Assembly: GCA_963725505.1 (NCBI GenBank)
Contig: CAVRYN010000002.1
Coordinates: forward strand, 611,952-675,951
Source of the DNA: Udaeobacter sp963725505
GTDB taxonomy: Bacteria > Verrucomicrobiota > Verrucomicrobiia > Chthoniobacterales > UBA10450
DNA length: 64,000 bases
Reading direction: 5' to 3'
Part shown: piece after piece, positions 61,862-64,000 of the stretch
How positions within the stretch are numbered: position 1 is the first letter of the stretch
Layout: each line of letters begins with the position of its first letter
Position numbers and translations under genes: made by a program
Notes under the pieces: model-generated
Told to the model about the DNA's origin: nothing
The model's input: the letters and a program-made list of their open reading frames with translations, nothing else
Database searches by the model: none

Positions 61862-62231
61862 GCAATGCGAAAAATAAACACATGCTGAAAAGTTGGCGAA
61901 TTGCGATGAGCATTCAGTCCAATCCGGGCGGGCATTTAGCACACAAGCAGCGTGCGTCGCTGCAGCTCCATCAGAGATCGGCGGCATGAAGCACAATGAC
62001 TAGAGATCTCTCGTCCTGCGCAACATGGATCGGGCAAAATCTCGCCTGTCTCTCGAAATCAAATCGAATCCTGAAACTATGCCGCAGCCCACAGTGCCAG
62101 CGGCGATAGCAATTTTTGCAAAGCAAAAGCCAATGGAAGCGGAGCATCGAGACGGTCTTTTTGTAATTAACTCGACGCGGGAACAAGTGTGTCACACAAT
62201 CCCGACCGCTTGGCCAATACAGGAGACTACA
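61862..62231 (+). other. gap before the haloperoxidase gene
   Basis: No convincing gene on either strand. The ribosome-binding site AGGAG at 62221-62225 belongs to the haloperoxidase gene. No clear promoter hexamers or hairpin terminators were seen. Confidence 0.5.
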
Positions 62232-64000
62232 ATGAATGAGGAAAATGCTATCGCTAATGTAACCGAAACAGGAAAACCTTCCGGCAACAATGCTGCCAAA
62301 GGGTCTAGCCGCCGCAAGTTTTTAGGCCAGGTCGGTGCGGCACTGGCGGGCGGCGCGGTCTTGGGCAAAGCCGCGGTCGCCTCCGCCCAGGATTACAATC
62401 GCGCCGTTGGGGACACGAACGCTCTTCTGACTGGCGTGTCCGATCCGCGGGTCAGACGGTCCTTTGCCCTCCGCCTCGAGGCGGCGACCAGAGATGCGCT
62501 GATTCCCGTTCCGCCGCACACGACCAACGGCGATGAAGCGCGCTATCCGGACAAGTCGGGCACCTACACCAAGGGCGTTCTGCAGGATGGGATCGGCCTG
62601 GTTAATCCTTCAGCTTTCCAGACTTTCCGGCACGCGATTGACACCGGTACTTTCGCCGCCTTTGAAAGCGTGATTCTCGGCGGAACCCGCACATTGAACG
62701 GACCGCTCGCGGGAAACGCCTTCTCCTTGGAAGGGTGCGATGCCGTGCAGTTCGGGAACGCACGATCGCCTGCCAATCAAATACTCCAGGTCGTGGTCCC
62801 ACCCGCGCCGGCCCTCGCGAGCGCTGCCTACGGCACGGAACTGGTGGAACTTTACTGGGCTTCGCTGCTCCGGGATGTCGCGTTTACCGATTACGCTTCA
62901 AATCCTACCGCCGCGCAGGCTGCGGCCGAGCTGGACAGCATGCCCACGTACGCCGGCCCGAGGAATGGATCGGGTCACGTCACGCCGGACCTGTTGTTCC
63001 GCGGTCCCTACCCGGGCGAAACCGTTGGGCCTTACATGTCTCAGTTGCATCTCATCCCCACCTACTTCGGTGCGCAGCCGATCAGCCAGCAGCTCGTCAC
63101 CTACTTGGCGAACGTCGACTACATGACTGATGCGACGACTTACCAACAGGTCCAGAACGGCATTAACACCGGGTTGCAGAACCAGGTCGATCCGCAGCTG
63201 CGCTATCTCCGTAATGGCCGCGATCTTGGCGCATATACCCATGTGGACGTGCTCTTCCAGGCATACCTTGTGGCCTTCCTCGTGCTCAACACGATCGGCG
63301 CACCGCGGAACCCTGGTAATCCCTACGTCGGTTCCACCAAGCAGAACGGCTTCGGCACCTTCGGTGGTCCCGATGTCGCAGCCTCACTCGCGGCAGTCGC
63401 TCGCATGGCGCTAAACAGCGTGTGGTATCAAAAATGGGCGATTCACCTGCGGCACCGTCCCGAGTCGGGCGGCGCGATTGTGCGACAAATTCTGACTGGC
63501 CATGGCGGGACGCTCCAGGGCCACGTGAACAACAACGTGCTCAACTCCCAGGCGGTGCAAAGCAGCTTCAATAGGTATGGGGATTACTTCCTCTCGCAGG
63601 CTTTCCCCGAAGGTGCGCCTACCCATCCGGCCTATCCTACCGGCCACGGCACCGTCGCGGGCGCTTGCATCACCGTCCTGAAATTCTTCTTCGACGGCAA
63701 TTTCGTGATCCCCAATCCGGTGGTGCCAAGCAGTGATGGGCTTTCGCTGTTGCCCTACACGGGCTCAGATGCGGGACAAATCACGGTGAACGGCGAGTTG
63801 AACAAGATCGCGAACAACATCTCTTTTGGCCATGGAATCCACTCCGGCATCCATTGGCGCAGCGACACCTCCTCCTCCATCCAACTGGGCGAGGCCGTGG
63901 CAATCAGCATGCTCCAGGATCGGGCACAGTGCTACGCCGAGAGATTCACCGTCAGCCTGACCAAGATCGACGGAACCACCGCGACGATTTCCAATCAGTA
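62232..64000 (+). CDS. Tat-exported vanadium-dependent haloperoxidase-like protein (3' end at window edge)
   Basis: An open frame of 589 codons from ATG 62232, with AGGAG seven bases upstream. The N-terminus has a twin-arginine signal (SSRRKFLGQVGAALAGG, about 25-41; cleavage near ASAQ). The vanadate-binding residues of the PAP2/haloperoxidase superfamily are in place: Lys401 and Arg409 in YQKWAIHLRHRPE, the Gly-His pair with His472 in HPAYPTGHGTVAGA, and HSGIHWRSD (His541, Arg543). It would oxidise halides with hydrogen peroxide in the periplasm; an acid phosphatase role is less likely given the length. The last two bases (TA) may begin a stop, so it is almost or fully complete. Confidence 0.9.
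   Translation, partial: MNEENAIANVTETGKPSGNNAAKGSSRRKFLGQVGAALAGGAVLGKAAVASAQDYNRAVGDTNALLTGVSDPRVRRSFALRLEAATRDALIPVPPHTTNGDEARYPDKSGTYTKGVLQDGIGLVNPSAFQTFRHAIDTGTFAAFESVILGGTRTLNGPLAGNAFSLEGCDAVQFGNARSPANQILQVVVPPAPALASAAYGTELVELYWASLLRDVAFTDYASNPTAAQAAAELDSMPTYAGPRNGSGHVTPDLLFRGPYPGETVGPYMSQLHLIPTYFGAQPISQQLVTYLANVDYMTDATTYQQVQNGINTGLQNQVDPQLRYLRNGRDLGAYTHVDVLFQAYLVAFLVLNTIGAPRNPGNPYVGSTKQNGFGTFGGPDVAASLAAVARMALNSVWYQKWAIHLRHRPESGGAIVRQILTGHGGTLQGHVNNNVLNSQAVQSSFNRYGDYFLSQAFPEGAPTHPAYPTGHGTVAGACITVLKFFFDGNFVIPNPVVPSSDGLSLLPYTGSDAGQITVNGELNKIANNISFGHGIHSGIHWRSDTSSSIQLGEAVAISMLQDRAQCYAERFTVSLTKIDGTTATISNQ

Noticed and set aside
61736..61996. An 86-codon minus-strand frame ending in VIPSEVEESLDIS
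   Set aside because: Not an independent gene: it is R1 repeat translation plus a stretch resembling the ALDH N-terminus, discussed as a finding instead.

Overview
The window looks like a chromosomal segment of an uncultured Verrucomicrobiota bacterium, perhaps Chthoniobacterales-like. The case rests on a complete division and cell-wall (dcw) cluster with a MurC-MurB fusion and a divergent FtsZ, and on many exported proteins with Sec or Tat signals. The non-coding gaps are packed with dispersed palindromic repeats. This placement is inferred from gene content; no rRNA gene is present. I saw no tRNA, CRISPR array, insertion sequence or prophage.

Layout. 1-270 (minus): edge of an exported protein. 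375-19480 (plus): an unbroken dcw run, mraZ-rsmH-ftsL-ftsI-murE-murF-mraY-murD-[LysM membrane protein]-ftsW-murG-murCB-ddl-ftsQ-ftsA-ftsZ. Most junctions are 4-base ATGA overlaps, and a MraZ-type operator stands in front. These genes build lipid II, from UDP-MurNAc-peptides through MraY and MurG, and couple it to the FtsZ/FtsA/FtsQ/FtsL/FtsW/FtsI divisome. 19537-36860: a mixed region with two M20 peptidases, a family B DNA polymerase, a YefM-YoeB toxin-antitoxin pair, OsmC, a nucleotide-transporter-like MFS protein, a Tat-exported epimerase and aldo/keto reductase, a CHAP-like protein, a sulfotransferase-like/class IV aminotransferase pair, exported MsrA, TrmB, ComEC and UspA.

36961-45549: RarA, a metallo-beta-lactamase-like protein, a UbiA prenyltransferase, RpiB, CbpA, DUF2905, a uracil-DNA glycosylase, oligoendopeptidase F and a serine hydrolase. 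45631-48897: a heavily decayed sigma factor and Ser/Thr kinase-TPR locus. 49247-57097: a beta-propeller protein, a tiny exported protein sharing a leader sequence with it, YjbQ, a phosphoribosyltransferase, MoaD/ThiS, YajQ, a lipoprotein, and an eight-heme cytochrome c with a membrane partner. 57146-61723: a frameshifted amidohydrolase, a VOC protein, a RidA-type 2-aminomuconate deaminase-like protein, an SRPBCC protein and an ALDH8-like dehydrogenase, probably part of a 2-aminomuconate (tryptophan/kynurenine) route. 62232-64000: a Tat-exported vanadium-haloperoxidase-like enzyme running to the window edge.

Two properties cut across the window. First, palindromic repeats of several families fill the gaps, supply stop codons, and in polB and rarA (possibly hpt) sit in frame inside the coding sequence. 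Second, single-base frameshifts break at least six recognisable genes between 19.5 and 58 kb, while the 19-kb dcw cluster has none. The strongest candidates for new biology are the sulfotransferase/aminotransferase pair whose catalytic lysine is replaced by histidine, the altered FtsZ T7 loop, the LysM protein inside the dcw cluster, the polymerase with an eroded exonuclease site, and the shared 58-base leader before two exported-protein genes.
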